From Sphagnum compactum (Eukaryota; Bryophyta; Sphagnopsida; Sphagnales), in NCBI GenBank assembly GCA_965153455.1, contig OZ234502.1:1777267-1841266 (forward strand): 64,000 bases of DNA. The letters are read 5' to 3'. Position 1 is the first letter of the stretch. Every line of letters starts with the position of its first letter. Shown piece by piece: positions 45,455-58,210 of the stretch. Below the pieces are notes generated by a model. It was not told where the DNA came from. It saw only the letters and a program-made list of their open reading frames with translations, and made no database searches. The position numbers and the translations under genes were made by a program.

Positions 45455-46361
45455 GGTTTCATACATCATCTCATACTCTGAGATGAAACTGATGGGCATC
45501 CCTCTAACTATGATTTCTCCCAACTAAGTTTTCAAGGAATCATATATCAGTATGACAACTATCACAAACACTTACAAATTGTTTGAAGATGTAGAGTGTA
45601 GTGCCAGCTGTGATGATGAGCCCAAATGCAGCAGCCATCTTCAGTCATGTGATGACACAAACCGGACATATTTCCTTCTTCCTCTACATCATGTAGCACA
45701 AATTTGGTATCTGGCATGTACCCAACATCATGCACCCACCTAAGCCATTTTTCAGCTCCACACAAATTTCTATTACTTGAAGACATTCATTGTTAACTCC
45801 TGTAAATGGGTGCAGTGTTCACCTCCATCCATATGCAATCAGGCTACTTCTTTGCTCCCCTTTCCAAACTCGAACATGGAATACTTGTGCTGAGATCCCA
45901 CTTGCCAGCAGCAGGACTGTAGGATTTGATAGCAGCATGTACGTCAACCAGAGCAATTCCAGGGAGCAAATCTATAGCATGTTGGAACTGGCTAATCGCA
46001 TCTCCACAATGGACTCTGCAAGCATCAAGGCAGGTCCTCATGCAGATGCATTGGCTTCACAAGGCATACTCGTCATCGGATCCACTGCCAATTCCAGACA
46101 GCCAGCACAAAAAAGAGGATATACCATGCAGCTATAGTGCGGGATTGTTGCACAAACAATTTAGTCTGACCTCATGGATTCAAAGTAAAACAAGCCTTCC
46201 ATGAATAAAAATACATAGCTCCAGGTGCACAGTAGAGGGATGAAAGTGATACTATCCATCTCTGAACCTTGACACATCCATTCAAAATGTTCAGGAGCTT
46301 CTTCCTTGGCTTGCCCATAAATCACATATCCTCTGTGCATGGTAGTTCAAGAGATGATATC
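45455..46361 (-). pseudogene. Decayed E, E+ and DYW domains of the adjacent PPR gene
   Basis: Directly after the stop of the PPR frame the minus strand still reads, with stops and shifts, DIIS then GYVIYGQAKEEAPEHFEWMC; then GLVLL/YFESMRS; then ACRVHCGDAISQFQHAIDLL and SPAAGKWDLS (E domain); then GYMPDTKFVLHDVEEE and LCHH (E+ to DYW, 45562-45786). After another shift come AFGLIITAGTTLYIFK, CDSCHT and VGRNHS with RDAHQFH near 45470. This is the order of a DYW-type editing factor tail. DYW domains are cytidine-deaminase-like, using an HxE and CxxC zinc site; here the HSE is altered and the frame broken, so the tail cannot be made as one protein. Confidence 0.8.
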
Positions 46362-48203
46362 TCACTTGGGCATCCTGTTGGAAAGTTTATGCACATTGTG
46401 TATGCTCCCACATTTGGCATACATGTCCTTAAGACTCTTCCTCACAAATGCATCAGACTCACAACCACTTTGAATGATTCTTTCATGAATGCATTTGCCT
46501 TCTTCAAGTGCCATCACACTGGCACATGCATTTAGCACACCTACAAAGGTGACAGAATCTGGCTGCACTCCTTCCTGTTGCATTTGTTGATATACTTCCA
46601 ATGCAATTTTTCCTTGCCCACATTTAAAGTATCCCAGAATCATGGCATTCCAAGCAAACACATTGTGTGTGGGCATCCTCTGAAACACACTCTGTGCAGT
46701 CTCCATTTTCCCACATTTGGCATACATGTCCACAAGACTATTACCCACAATGACATCAGACTCAAAACCATTTTGAACAATTTGTTCATGAATGCGCCTG
46801 CCTTCATTGAGTGCCATTAGGCTAGCACATGCATTAACCACCCTGACAAAGGTGACATGGTCTGGGTCCACCCCTTCTGATTGCATTTGTTGATATAGTT
46901 CCAATGCCCTTCGTCCTTTCCCACATTTCACATAGCCCAAAATCATGGCATTCCAAGAAACAACATCATGTGTAGGCATCATCTCAAACACTCTCTGTGC
47001 ATCCTCTATGCTCCCGCATTTAGAATACATGTCAACAAGGCTATTGCTGACAAAGCTATCAGACTCACAACCACTTTGCACAACTTGTGTATGGATACGT
47101 CTGCCCTCTTCAAGTGCGCGTAAATCAGAACATGCATTGAGCACACCAATGAAGGTGACAGCAACTGGCTGCACCCCCTCCCGCTGCATTTCTCGGAACA
47201 AATCCAATGCCTTCTGTGCTTTCCCACACTTCACAAATCCCAGAATCATGGCATTCCAAGAGACAACATCATGTGTGGCCATACTGTTGAACAGCTTCCA
47301 TGCATCCTCTATGCTCCCACATTTGGCATACATGTCAACAAGGCTACTAGCCACAAAGATATTCCACTCAGAACCACACTGTTTGATCTGTTCATGAATA
47401 CGTCTGCCTTCTTCAAGTGCCATGACACTAGCACAAGCATTGATCACTCCTATGAAGGTAATAGTGTCTGGTTGCACGGCTTCATGCTGCATTTGTTGAT
47501 ATATTTCCAATGCCTTCTGGCCTTGCCCACATTTCAAGTATCCTTGAATCATGGCACTCCAAGCAACGACATCACGTGTGTGCATCTTGTTAAACACACT
47601 CCAAGCGTCCTTGATGCTCCCACATTTGGCATACATGTCAACAAGGCTACTGCCCAAAAAGACATCACCCTCAAGACCACCTTCAATTATCTGCTTGTGC
47701 ACATACTTCCCTTCATCAAGTGCTGCTACACTAGCAAAAGCATTGAGTAACCCCATGAAGGTGACAGAGTCTGGCTGCATCCCTTCATCTTGCATTTGTC
47801 GAAATAGTTTCAACGCCTCCCACCCTTGCCCGCATTTGGCATATCCCCGAATCATAGCATTCCAAGTGACAACATCACGTGTGGCCATCCTGTCAAATAC
47901 ATTCCGTGCATCCTCTATGCTTCCACATTTGGCATACATGTGAACAAGGGTACTTCCCACATAGACATCTGACTCACAACCACTTTCTACTACTTGTGAA
48001 TGGATTTTTTTCCCCTCTTCAAGTGCAAATAAACTAGCACATGCTTTGAGCACAGGAACAAACGAGGACCTGTTTAGAATGATGCCCTTTTGCTGCAATT
48101 GATGAAATAGTTCCATTGTCTTCTCATATTGCCCAGCCTTCACATATTTTGCCAGTATTGCATTCCAGGAAAAAATACTCAGTTGTACAGTCCCTGGTGC
48201 CAT
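46362..48203 (-). CDS. PLS-class pentatricopeptide repeat protein, tail lost
   Basis: A 613-codon uninterrupted frame. PPR proteins bind organellar RNA one base per repeat; PLS-DYW members direct C-to-U editing in plastids or mitochondria. Here six P-L-S modules of about 101 residues follow an N-terminal repeat, each with wording such as SWNAMI, GQGQKALE, VTFIGVLNACAS, ALEEGRRIH and VDMYAKCGSIEDA. The frame ends GSIHNVHKLSNRMPK at a TGA just where a seventh module and the E/DYW tail should continue (see 45455-46361). The upstream minus sequence is in frame for about 40 more codons (PDFKHKKTEKALWILDKRNP then PWVDAKLAA) to a TAG near 48310, so the mature N-terminus may come from an upstream exon, and a targeting peptide is not visible. 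It may act as a truncated RNA-binding protein or be a young pseudogene. Confidence 0.85.
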   Translation of the reverse strand: MAPGTVQLSIFSWNAILAKYVKAGQYEKTMELFHQLQQKGIILNRSSFVPVLKACASLFALEEGKKIHSQVVESGCESDVYVGSTLVHMYAKCGSIEDARNVFDRMATRDVVTWNAMIRGYAKCGQGWEALKLFRQMQDEGMQPDSVTFMGLLNAFASVAALDEGKYVHKQIIEGGLEGDVFLGSSLVDMYAKCGSIKDAWSVFNKMHTRDVVAWSAMIQGYLKCGQGQKALEIYQQMQHEAVQPDTITFIGVINACASVMALEEGRRIHEQIKQCGSEWNIFVASSLVDMYAKCGSIEDAWKLFNSMATHDVVSWNAMILGFVKCGKAQKALDLFREMQREGVQPVAVTFIGVLNACSDLRALEEGRRIHTQVVQSGCESDSFVSNSLVDMYSKCGSIEDAQRVFEMMPTHDVVSWNAMILGYVKCGKGRRALELYQQMQSEGVDPDHVTFVRVVNACASLMALNEGRRIHEQIVQNGFESDVIVGNSLVDMYAKCGKMETAQSVFQRMPTHNVFAWNAMILGYFKCGQGKIALEVYQQMQQEGVQPDSVTFVGVLNACASVMALEEGKCIHERIIQSGCESDAFVRKSLKDMYAKCGSIHNVHKLSNRMPK

Positions 48204-48330
48204 TGCAGCTAGCTTTGCATCTACCCAAGGGGGGTTGCGTTTGTCAAGAATCCAGAGTGCTTTCTCTGTCTTTTTGTGTTTGAAATCCGGATACCTTGAA
48301 CTTACCTATAGGCCACAAAAATCCAAGATC
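48204..48330 (-). other. Likely 5' coding extension of the PPR gene
   Basis: In frame with and immediately upstream of the PPR ATG, reading VSSRYPDFKHKKTEKALWIL then DKRNPPWVDAKLAA. A plausible acceptor (GTGGCCTATAG) precedes it, with an in-frame TAG, which suggests that translation enters by splicing from an upstream exon. Confidence 0.4.
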
Positions 48331-49344
48331 AACAAAAACTTTCTCACAGATCTGTGCAGAGACCAGAATATCATGAAAACCGAACCAACAATCAACTGAA
48401 TTCCAGTATCATCAACAAGAGAATTGCAACAGAAATCATTTCCATTTTACCTTCTCTATACTGTGATCCCACCACTGAGAAGGATCTGAAAAGAATTCTA
48501 GCCAAAGTTTCTCTGCAACCACGTTTGGGCCTGCCATGAACCACAACAGCAGAGGGTAAAAATCTATAAATTCACAGGGAACTTTCTGTTGAGAGCATGC
48601 ACTACTAGAGCCCTGAAACTGACAAACCCTAAACCCTCAAACACCCAAAACTGAATGCACTGCTTACTCAAGAATGGAGCTGCAGCTGCAGGTACTGAAA
48701 GATCTTCCCCCAAAGAGGCGAGGGTTCTGTGGCCCCAACCTGTCTCATTACAGTTTGAGATGTCAGAAACATTGTTCAGTAACCAACCAGCCTAGAACAA
48801 ATCCCGTAACTTAGAGGGCTCCAATGGGGGGTTTTCTCATCACAAAACGAGATTCCTCTAGCTTGAAGAGAAAAGAAAAACAGGTGCGTTGGAGCTCACC
48901 CGATAAAAGGCTCAAGCGGCGAGTCGCAGGAATGGGTTGCCGCATTGTCATGGCCAACAAGTAGGAGCTAAGAAAAACAACCGAATTGTAACAAATCTCA
49001 CTTCATTGATGCAACGAAGATTTCACCAGGAGAGTTTCGCAAACGAGACATCGAAACCACCGGCTTCTTCTGCCAAGCCAAGTAACCGCAGAAATCCTGG
49101 AGGTACACGAAACTATTACGGCCAAAAAGAAGGGAAAACCGAACACAAATCCCGAGCAAAAGAGACTAGCATGGCGATCTAGATCCACTCATGACAAAGC
49201 ATACAACAGCAGCACCCAAGTGCGCTTCGCAACAGATTCGAAACTATTGACAACAATACTCCGACACACGACAATTTCTCTCGCACACAAGGAAATCCCA
49301 CAGAGAAGGAAAAGTGCGCGAGCGACCAAAAACAAAGGGAAGTC
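48331..49344. other. Upstream region of the PPR gene
   Basis: GC-richer than its surroundings, containing the probable 5' UTR, first intron or promoter of the PPR gene. Several short frames are open on both strands (for example 48937-49182) but none is recognisable. Confidence 0.35.
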
Positions 49345-49730
49345 AGGGTTCCAGGGTTTTAGGATTTCAAATTCTGCCAACATTAGGGTTGCAGGGCTTT
49401 AGGGTTTAAGATCTGCCAACATTAAGGTTCCAGGTTTTTAGGGTTTAAGATCTGGCAATATAACAGGTTCCAGGGTTTAAGATCTGCCAACATTATGGTT
49501 CCAGGGTTTAGGGTTTTAAGGGCTTGAGTTCCATGGTTCATCAAAACCTGAAACCCTGAGCCCCAAGATCACAAACCTACGGTTTTAAGGCTTGTGCTCT
49601 CCATTTCATCAAACTCAAAAACCCTAAACCCTAAAATTCAAAAACCCCTAGTTTTAAATGTTGTGCGCCTTACACTTCATCAAAGCGAAAACCCTCAACC
49701 AGAAACCTAGGGTTTTAGGGCTTGGATTGC
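49345..49730. repeat. Interstitial telomere-like repeats and 39-base minisatellite
   Basis: 49345-49521 holds about four and a half units of AGGGTTCCAGGGTTTTAGGG plus TTTAAGATCTGCCAACATT-type sequence. From there to 49730, words like TTTAGGG, AAACCCTAAACCCTAAAA and CCTAGGGTTTTAGGG recur on both strands. TTTAGGG is the plant telomere unit, and short tracts (telo-boxes) are common upstream of plant genes. Confidence 0.7.
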
Positions 49731-51680
49731 GCTGCAATTCCTCAAAGCTCAAACCTTAAAACTTAAAATCAAATACCCACCATTTTGGAACTTGTGCCAT
49801 GCATTTCATTGTAGCTAAAACCTTTCAACCTTAAAACCAAAAATTTGAAGTTTGAGGGCTTGTCCCCTATACTTCATCAGAGTTAAAAACATGCCTCGTG
49901 ACAGCCCTTGGTCAATATTTAGCACATCCATTGCACATTGTTTAGTCCCTAGCAGAAAATGATCCCTAAGTTTTGATGGCAGGTGTTCATCAAATGCTTG
50001 CATTTGTACCTTTTTGAGTCAATGGGCACAGCTTGTCTCAGTTCCAAAATATGTGCACTTGTGAGTAAAAACAATGTACTCATAAGTAAAAATATTTTTC
50101 ACCCTAGTGATAAATATTGTAAGTAACATTGATAAATTTTTATTTTATAATGTATCGAAATTACAATGTATCAATGCATCATGCCATCATGCATTATATA
50201 ATGTTATCATCATGAATCTCATGATACATATATATTTTGTGAGTGAGCAAGGGGGAGGCGAAGAAAGGTGGATTTTCACAATTACATAAACAATAGGCTA
50301 CCGTGTTTTTGAGTTTATGGTTATTGTAGGGTGGTTATTAATGTATCAAAAAATATTAACTCGCTGTTCACGTGGGGTGCACAAACAATACATTCCATGT
50401 ATCACCCTTTTATAAAACATAATAAGTAAATAATTACATATCAAAAATTGACACCTAATGTATGTTTCCTATCACTTTTCCATTACAAGGTTCCAATTGT
50501 CATTTGTCGCATGTTTCTTCATACATTAAAAAAAAAATCGATTGAAAATTATCATGCATGTTTAAACATAGCAAGGACAAGAAAGTTTTTTTTAAATACA
50601 TGGACAAGAAATTGGCACATTTCTATGTCTATGGTTATTATAAGATAATCATTAAAGTATCAAAAAAATATTAATACATTACTCACACATTGTGTGACTA
50701 ATACATTCCATGTATGACTATTTTTTCACAAATGACAAATCTCAAAATTGTATTTTTAAAATACATGGATTGGAATCACAGAATACAAAAGAAATTATTA
50801 TAGACATTGTAATGTTAATGACCAGTTAATATTTGCCACATATTTTTTCATACATTAAATAATTATTGATACATTAATTATTTTTCAATTGAAAGTTGTT
50901 GTGCATGTCTAAACATAACAAGGATGGAAGAAGGATGTATTTAATTCTAGAATGTAAAGGGGATTCAATTCATTCCATGTATTTAATCTCCTTTCAACTA
51001 TATATTACAAGATGTGTCATGCATGATCATTTCAATTCCTCACAATTGGACATGTAAAACATTAAATTAAAATAATGTTAAGGGTTTTTTTCTATTCTTC
51101 TTAAATTAAGGATTTCTTCTCTTCTAAATTTTCTAATTTGGTTTTAAGTAATATCAACAGGTTGCTTTAGTATATTGTGGAAATCAGATATAGATATTTT
51201 TCACAAATAAAAAAACAAAATTAAAATCAATCTTTCATAATAAATTGAAAATAAAATATCAAAGTCTTAAGTATACATATTGATAAACCAAAAATAAAAA
51301 CAAAGAAGTGATTTCCAAAAATTTAAGAAGAAAGAAGTTTCAAAAGTTCAAAAGTTAACAAGAAGTTTCAAAAAGAAGTTTTTCATTGTCCTCCAATTTT
51401 AATATTTATACCAAACAAAACATTGTTTCAAATTAAACAATTATTAGCCAATATAACAGAAAAACTTTAAACTTAAACTATAACAACTACTGGTCATAAG
51501 TTTAAAACAATCGGTTATTGTAACAAATTGGTTACTAGTTTACTTAACCCATCGGTTACTTTAACAACTGTTACTGGTTATTTCACTATTATATAGTATT
51601 AATGGAACTGAGTTTGAAAATCATATTGTTTCATCATTTACCAGTTGGTAACAACCGGTTATTATGTACATACTGAAAAA
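49731..51680. other. AT-rich intergenic DNA
   Basis: Contains dispersed ATGTATCA and ATTAATACATT words and no coding sequence that can be supported. Confidence 0.5.
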
Positions 51681-51714
51681 TTGGGTTAACAAATGGGTAT
51701 CATCCAAATATCTT

Positions 51715-51800
51715 TTAACACTTTGATGCATTGATATATTAATACATTAATGCATCAATACATTAATATATTAATACATTACATTTAAAACATTGATACA
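51715..51800. repeat. ATTAATACATTA simple repeat
   Basis: Overlapping copies of TTAATACATTAATGCATCAA and ATATTAATACATTA. The same words appear singly through 50340-52600. Confidence 0.6.
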
Positions 51801-54800
51801 CAATCATAATTGTAATTTATTATACATTGAAACAAAACACCTAAATACAATTTCTTAATTTTTATACCTTTGGTATATAACACTTCAAAATGTATGATGT
51901 AAATAGTTGCATTTGAAAATATCACAAGTTCATGATTTACAAAATCAACTTGAGAACATCTATCAAATTGAAGAATATATTATACAATAAAATATGTCAT
52001 TATACATTGTAATATTGAGCTAGTTAATTTTAGAAAAGTTGCACCTCAATGTTACATCACTTTAATCCTTAAAAATAAAATGCCACATTGTACACTAATA
52101 AACACCTCCATTGGACAAGAAAGGTGAATTACATCAAATAGTACATTACCAAATTCAATTAACATTATCAAAGTTGTGTCACATTAAAGTTTGGTCTTCA
52201 ACCAACTCAAATGTGTTTGGAGGGATAATTACATCCACCTCAAATTGGGCACATCCATCACTAACTTGCCTTATACATATAGTCACAACTTTTTTAAAAA
52301 ATTTATCCTTCATTTCATGCTTTTTAACGAACTATATATATATATATATCACTTCAAGGATCAAATATGCCACTCTAGCATTCGCTCTAGATCTACACCC
52401 ACACATTCAATATTAAAAATGCTACATTGTGATGATACACTATTTAGCATGTAGCATATTAAATTGTTTAAATTAATACATTGATACAATACAACTTGAT
52501 ACATTAGAAAACTGAAGGGAAGTAAAATTAACATCATAGTTTAAACACATCAAGTGTATTGCAAAATGTATTGATTAAGCACTATATTGTTTAGAAGTTA
52601 ATACATTAACATTTTAATATTGATGACTAGAATTGAAGTTTCCAAACTACGTGGAAACCTTGAATTTTTTGAAAAAGGAATCCATAAATTGCATAATTTG
52701 AAGAAAAAAATCCATAAAATTAATTTCAAATGTTGTGAATAATGAATGATTGATTTAATAGTTAATACTAAATGATTAAATGCCTTTTGGATGTAACACA
52801 ATTATATTTTTTGTATAATATTTCCATGTTTTTGTTTAACCACAAAATTTTATGAAAACATGATGTGATTTATTAATGTTTGTTCATGTGTTAAAATTAT
52901 TTTTGTTATTATTGTTTTGAATTGTCTTGTTTCATTTGATTTAATTCCATTATAATTTTACATTCTTCAGTACAACATTACAATTTCACCATTCCTAAGG
53001 CTGATGCTTTGAATTTTGAAATTAAATGGAACCTTTAAAAAATTAGAAAAAATTATACACAACGAACTACACATTAGACCTTTATCCAATATAACAAAAT
53101 GTAAAAACACATTTATAAATAAATTTGTAAGTGTACCATAAGATTTTGAAGAAAGAGATTCAAAATAAATCCACATAATGGAAATGATTAAAATATATGC
53201 AGCACGATTAAATAGAAAAACCCTTGTTGCTTAACTTTATAATATATAAAAAACCACATAAACACATGTAGAGTAAAGTTATAATTATTTTTTTATAAAA
53301 CAGACAATTTGCAAACAAAAAATTTCACTCAAATCTTACATATTGAAAAATATATATAACGACACAATTAGTTTGCAAAATAAAGTGAAAACTAAAATTA
53401 AAAAACAAGTGCAAACCCTAGTCACCTTTGAATCTTAAGAAATACATCATGATATGGGACATATATGTTCCATGATTTTGCATAGCTATCTAGATGACAA
53501 TAAAATCTAATTATGATTATGCAACGATACACAAATGTTAAATACATTTGGAAAAGAATGCAAAGTTGACCCCATTGATTTCCCCAACACGGAAACTACT
53601 TTCACCTTCTCCTCATCTATTTTTCACTTTTATTTTTTCTATTTTTCTTCAGATTTTTTTTTAACAAGGAAAGCACCTGCCATCCAAACCTAGGGATCAT
53701 TTTATGCTCGGGCTCTTTCAGTTTCTCCCCCATCCGGATTTCTCCACCCATGTGGCGTGAACCTGAAAAGATGGACTGTACAAAATGAGAGACTATTTGA
53801 GTCTCACCAAATGGGCCAATCAGGTAAAAGGCTCAGCAGCGATATGCACCTGCCAAAAAGAGTGTAATTAATATCATCTAACTGATTCTCAGTGTTTCTG
53901 ATTGGCTCATCGTAATGATTGGTCCAGGTGGTTTGTTATTAGTAGTCCCCCACCTATTTGCTGTCCCAGTTTCAGTTTTATTGGTGGGGTTGCAAAAGAG
54001 TATACATAACTAAACTTGGATGTGAAAAATATTTCGCAGGGTCACATACTGAGCACCGCTGGAGATGCTCTAAGACCCTAAACTCCGGAATTAAAAAACC
54101 CAGGGTTTGAGTGCTTCAGGCCTTCTTGGGCCTTGTCGTTCATCAAAGAAAAAAACCTTAAAGCTTCGAATCAGACACCCAGGATTTAAAATATTGTATT
54201 ACTGACGTGAAAACTTTCTTTACGTAAAAGAAAATTTTCTCATCCATCAAAGGTGCAGTTCTCATCCATTCTAAGTCAACCAGTTGCAGAAGTAGGGTTG
54301 GCTTTCACCAGAATTTAAACCTAAATTTGATTTCAGTCATACTTCAGCTGAAATGGAATGGACTTCCAAATATCAGACTACTTTGGCAGCTTTGACACCA
54401 ATTAAATTATTTGTAGAAATGTTGAAATTTTCAAAATTTAATATTTTCAAAGAAACACATTTTGTGAAGGAAAATAGAGAATCACAAATTTTTTGACACG
54501 AAATCTTCAAATTTAATTATTTATTTGACAAACATGTGTTGAAGCTATCCTTGAACTATGGTACTTGAGCGTACTATTCAGTAAAGAACTAGTAGAATTA
54601 TTTTAATGTGGAGCTTTAATGTGGAGGCCACCTTACTTGGAATATAAGTATGGAGTTGAAATGAATTAATTCATTAGGTTATAAATCATACCGAACCAAA
54701 AAAGACAAACAATGGATACCTTTGAACCAATATAAATTATGCACAACTAAAAGAAGTGCCGACCTTACTTTGGAAAGTGCATTTTGCTAACATTATTGGC

Positions 54801-55440
54801 ATGTATGTGTTTAGAAATTTAAATTTCGTGTGTGGTGTACGCCATGGCTCTTGCAACCCATCAAATTGAGGATGGATACTTAACTTTCTCGAATGACTTA
54901 AAAAAGAAATCATAGCATTATTTTCATTATAGAGCCTTCATTTATGAGAGGCATTTTTGGGTATGAAATCTTGAGTTATTTTGTCCATGAATTCAGGTTT
55001 TTTGAATTCACTAATTGCAAAATAAGGGTATGTATTTAATAGTAAAAGTTGAAAAAGGGTGAGAAAGGAATATTTGGGCATGATGGATGAATGGATCCAA
55101 TAATGTGATGAAATTCTTTGGAAAGAACATTCTCAAATGATTGATGAATGGTAGTCAACTTACATTCTAATTCGAGATTGAATTTTCTAGCTAACCAATA
55201 TGAATGAGATGTGTATAAAGTGGTCTAGATAGGGTTTTACAAATGACCCAATAAACATAAGTTCACCATTTGATTCTAAACTTTGCTATTGAAATAAAAG
55301 CTTGTTCCTTTAGGGTAGTCATGTTGCGGCATTGGGTGAATTGAAGGCAAGAACAATAGTTATGGATGACCAACAACCCATATGGATGGGATCAAATTTT
55401 ATTATCCTTTCATCATTTTTCTTATAATTTGCCATCATTT
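51801..55440. other. AT-rich intergenic DNA; short GC-richer patch near 53640-54190
   Basis: No gene could be supported. A TA run lies at about 52332-52350. The GC-richer patch (53640-54190) has promoter-like composition and telo-box-like AACCCTAAAC-type words, but no frame of note. Confidence 0.4.
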
Positions 55441-57835
55441 GGTAAGTAGGACCAAGAATAATCTTCAATTACATACCAGAATTAAATAGCTGGTACTCAT
55501 TGTTCTACATACCTTATGGTACATATAGTAGCCTACATACACTTGCAATACCAGGAATCAAATTGGAAGTACACATCTCCCAAATTCAAAGTCCATTGGG
55601 AACTGCAAATCTACAGGCCTATGGAAGGATGGATGGATGGTGGGTGGACAGAAAATACATTTTTTCATTGGGTTTCAGTTCCCTAGCTCAAGTTCTGTTT
55701 TTACTAGACCTACCTATTAACAACCTAATAACCATTCACCTATCTACTAACAGCCTCCGTGCATTCAGTTACCTGGTATCCACTAGTGTTGGGAGGTTCT
55801 TTGATTTTTTTTCAAAGAACCGTTGGTTTTGGGTCTTAGGAAAAATTGAATTTCAAAGAATCGGCCAAACCCCTAAACCCTGAACCCTAAGGACTAGCCA
55901 GTTTTGGTTTTCTTTTTTTGAACTTGTTTTCAAGGAGCTGGTCGGTTTCAGAGGTTTCGCATGGAGAAGGCTGGTTTTTTGGGGCTGGTTTTTAAAGAGA
56001 AAATCATGCATTTGTTGAATTGGTTATCAACCAGACCTCTGTACCCGGACTTGTTACAACTGATTATTTGGTCGGGTATTAATCTGGTTTTTTTAGTAGA
56101 TAATTGTCTTCTTTGATATGCAAAGATAGCACATAATATGCATTTTTTGAATTTGATGCTAACACAGTATATAATATGCATGTTTTGGGCAGATTTGTAG
56201 GTTTTAAAGACTATCACTTGTGACACAATAAAATGAGTTTTCTTTTTAACTAAGGTGCTTAGTGCTTATAACTTACAACTCAAGCAAAGGAAGCTCTCAA
56301 ACAATCAGACAAATAGCGAGGAGAAAAGAAGAAATCAACCATGCAAAAACAAAATCAGCGATGGCAGTCCTAATCCACAACGCTAAATAACTTTTTAATT
56401 TACTCTAAAGCTAAGAAAGTAAGAAGATCCAAAAATCTACATCAAAGCCCATCTTGGGCTAGCGAGGAACAAGGAACATGTGAAAGAAATATGGGGAATC
56501 AAAAAGGAAAATTGCAAAGTTCTAAGAATTCCTCCTGGTCAACTCCTTCCTCAAACTCTGCATCAAGCCATGGTAGCAAGCAAAAGTGATTGGTAGTAGT
56601 AGTAAGCAAGAGGGGTGAGATGTGAAGTCGCAATTGGACATGAACTCATGTCTCCATAGACCTGCAAATGAAAATAACTAGAAAATTGAAATTGAGGTTT
56701 TAAGTTTTAGAGTCTTGGAATGCTAGACTCTTCCAAGAAAGACAAATATAAAACATGGAAACTACAAACCAGAGGCAATATAACACTAGAAAATGAAAGG
56801 CCAAAGGTAGCATAACAACAAAAAATAGAACTCATAGTGCATTGAACAAAAAATCAGAAATCTTTTAATTAAAAGAAAAACCACCTTCTTCCATATCAAG
56901 CTCTAATGCATCTTGCATGCCTACCATTTTGATTTTTGAGTAAAAGAAAAATTAAAACCAACGGCATCCTCACGTGCTTTTGTTGACAACGCATTCAAGA
57001 AAATTGTGGCTTGTGGTGATGGAGAAAGTGTGAGCGTGCATTGCAAAACTCACATTAGATGACCTTAACACTCAAAAACCATTAGTTTTTGAATTCCACA
57101 CAAGTTGGTTTTCATTCAAAAAACCTTGGTTTTTTTCTAGTGTTGGGTTTACGTAAGGTTAGTTTTTTTTTATTTCGGAAAACGCCAATTGATTGCACAG
57201 ATGATTTTTCAAATTTAATAAGCATCGCTTCAATTCCAAAGGCAAGGGTTTCATCAGTTGGGAACAAAAGGGTAAATATACACATATAAGAACTAAGAAT
57301 CGACACATAATTGATGTCAAATTAAAGAATCACCCAACATTGGTATCCACTTATTATCTCACTTGCTAACAACCCAATAAGCATTACCTATGTGCTAACT
57401 ACCCACATGCATTTACTTACCTAGTAGATACTTGTTTATTTACCTAAGGTTCATCCACAACAAGGTCATAAAATGCTTTAAATGGATTGTGCACTGGTGG
57501 TTGTTGGTTTAGTTTGTCTAAAGTTAATGAAATGCAAGCCAACAAAAGTTGTGATTGCATCAATATGAATAACAAAGATTAGCTAAAAGATGTGTTAAAG
57601 CATGGTTTGATTTAGTTTGGTCTACAACATTTGTAAGGGAAACATGTGAACAATTATAGTAGAAAATTTGTATTGATTCATTTGGGAACTCGTATTGAAC
57701 TATAAACGTCAATGACACATGTACAATGGCTCGGCCAGAAGCTAGAGAGGTTAAATAGTGGGCAAGATGTAAAATACAAGTATGTAGGCATGTTGCAACA
57801 ATGTTCAACTTGTTGAACTACATATGAATGGAAAT
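55441..57835. other. Intergenic DNA with TACCTA/CTAACA-type words
   Basis: The 127-codon frame at 55500-55883 has no coding character and ends in telomere-like CCCTAAACCCTGAACCCTAA. Similar CTAACAACC/ACCTA words recur at 57350-57430 and at 12520-12560. No gene supported. Confidence 0.4.
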
Positions 57836-57864
57836 GGGGGAGGGGGGGGGGGGGGGAGGGGGGG
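57836..57864 (+). repeat. Poly-G tract (G5-A-G15-A-G7)
   Basis: A run of G broken by single As, in otherwise AT-rich DNA. Such a tract can form a G-quadruplex and is prone to length error in sequencing. Confidence 0.9.
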
Positions 57865-57905
57865 AGATTAATTATACAACAACAATAGTAAAGCCAGAAG
57901 AAGAA

Positions 57906-58210
57906 GATCAATTTTGAAGAGGAGCAACATCAGAAGCTAGGAGAAAAATAAGATCTAGGAGAGAAATAAGATCATCTTGAAAGATGCAACAACAGTAGGA
58001 AGGTGACATAGCAACATTAGAAGGGCTAGAATAGGAAGTGGATTATCTTGGAAAAGCAATAACATCAAGAGGCTAGAAGAGGAATATGATCATTTTGAAA
58101 AATGTAGTACCATAAGGAAGGTGAGAAGAAAAATTGGATCATCTTGAAAGAGTAGTAGCATTAGGAGGCCATAATAGGAATATGACCATCTTGAAAGACA
58201 TGCAACTAGC
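57906..58210 (+). repeat. Tandem repeat, about 47-49 bases per unit
   Basis: Units begin GATCATCTTGAAAGA or a variant, continue with CAACA/TAGCATTAGGA-type sequence and end GCTAGAAGAGGAATAT-like. About five to six imperfect copies start close after the poly-G tract. Confidence 0.7.

Noticed and set aside
46945-47943. Plus-strand frames of 130-159 codons over the PPR gene
   Set aside because: Shadows of the minus-strand PPR repeats.
55500-55883. 127-codon frame
   Set aside because: No domain, repetitive TACCTA/CTAACA content and telomere-like end; coding character not supported.
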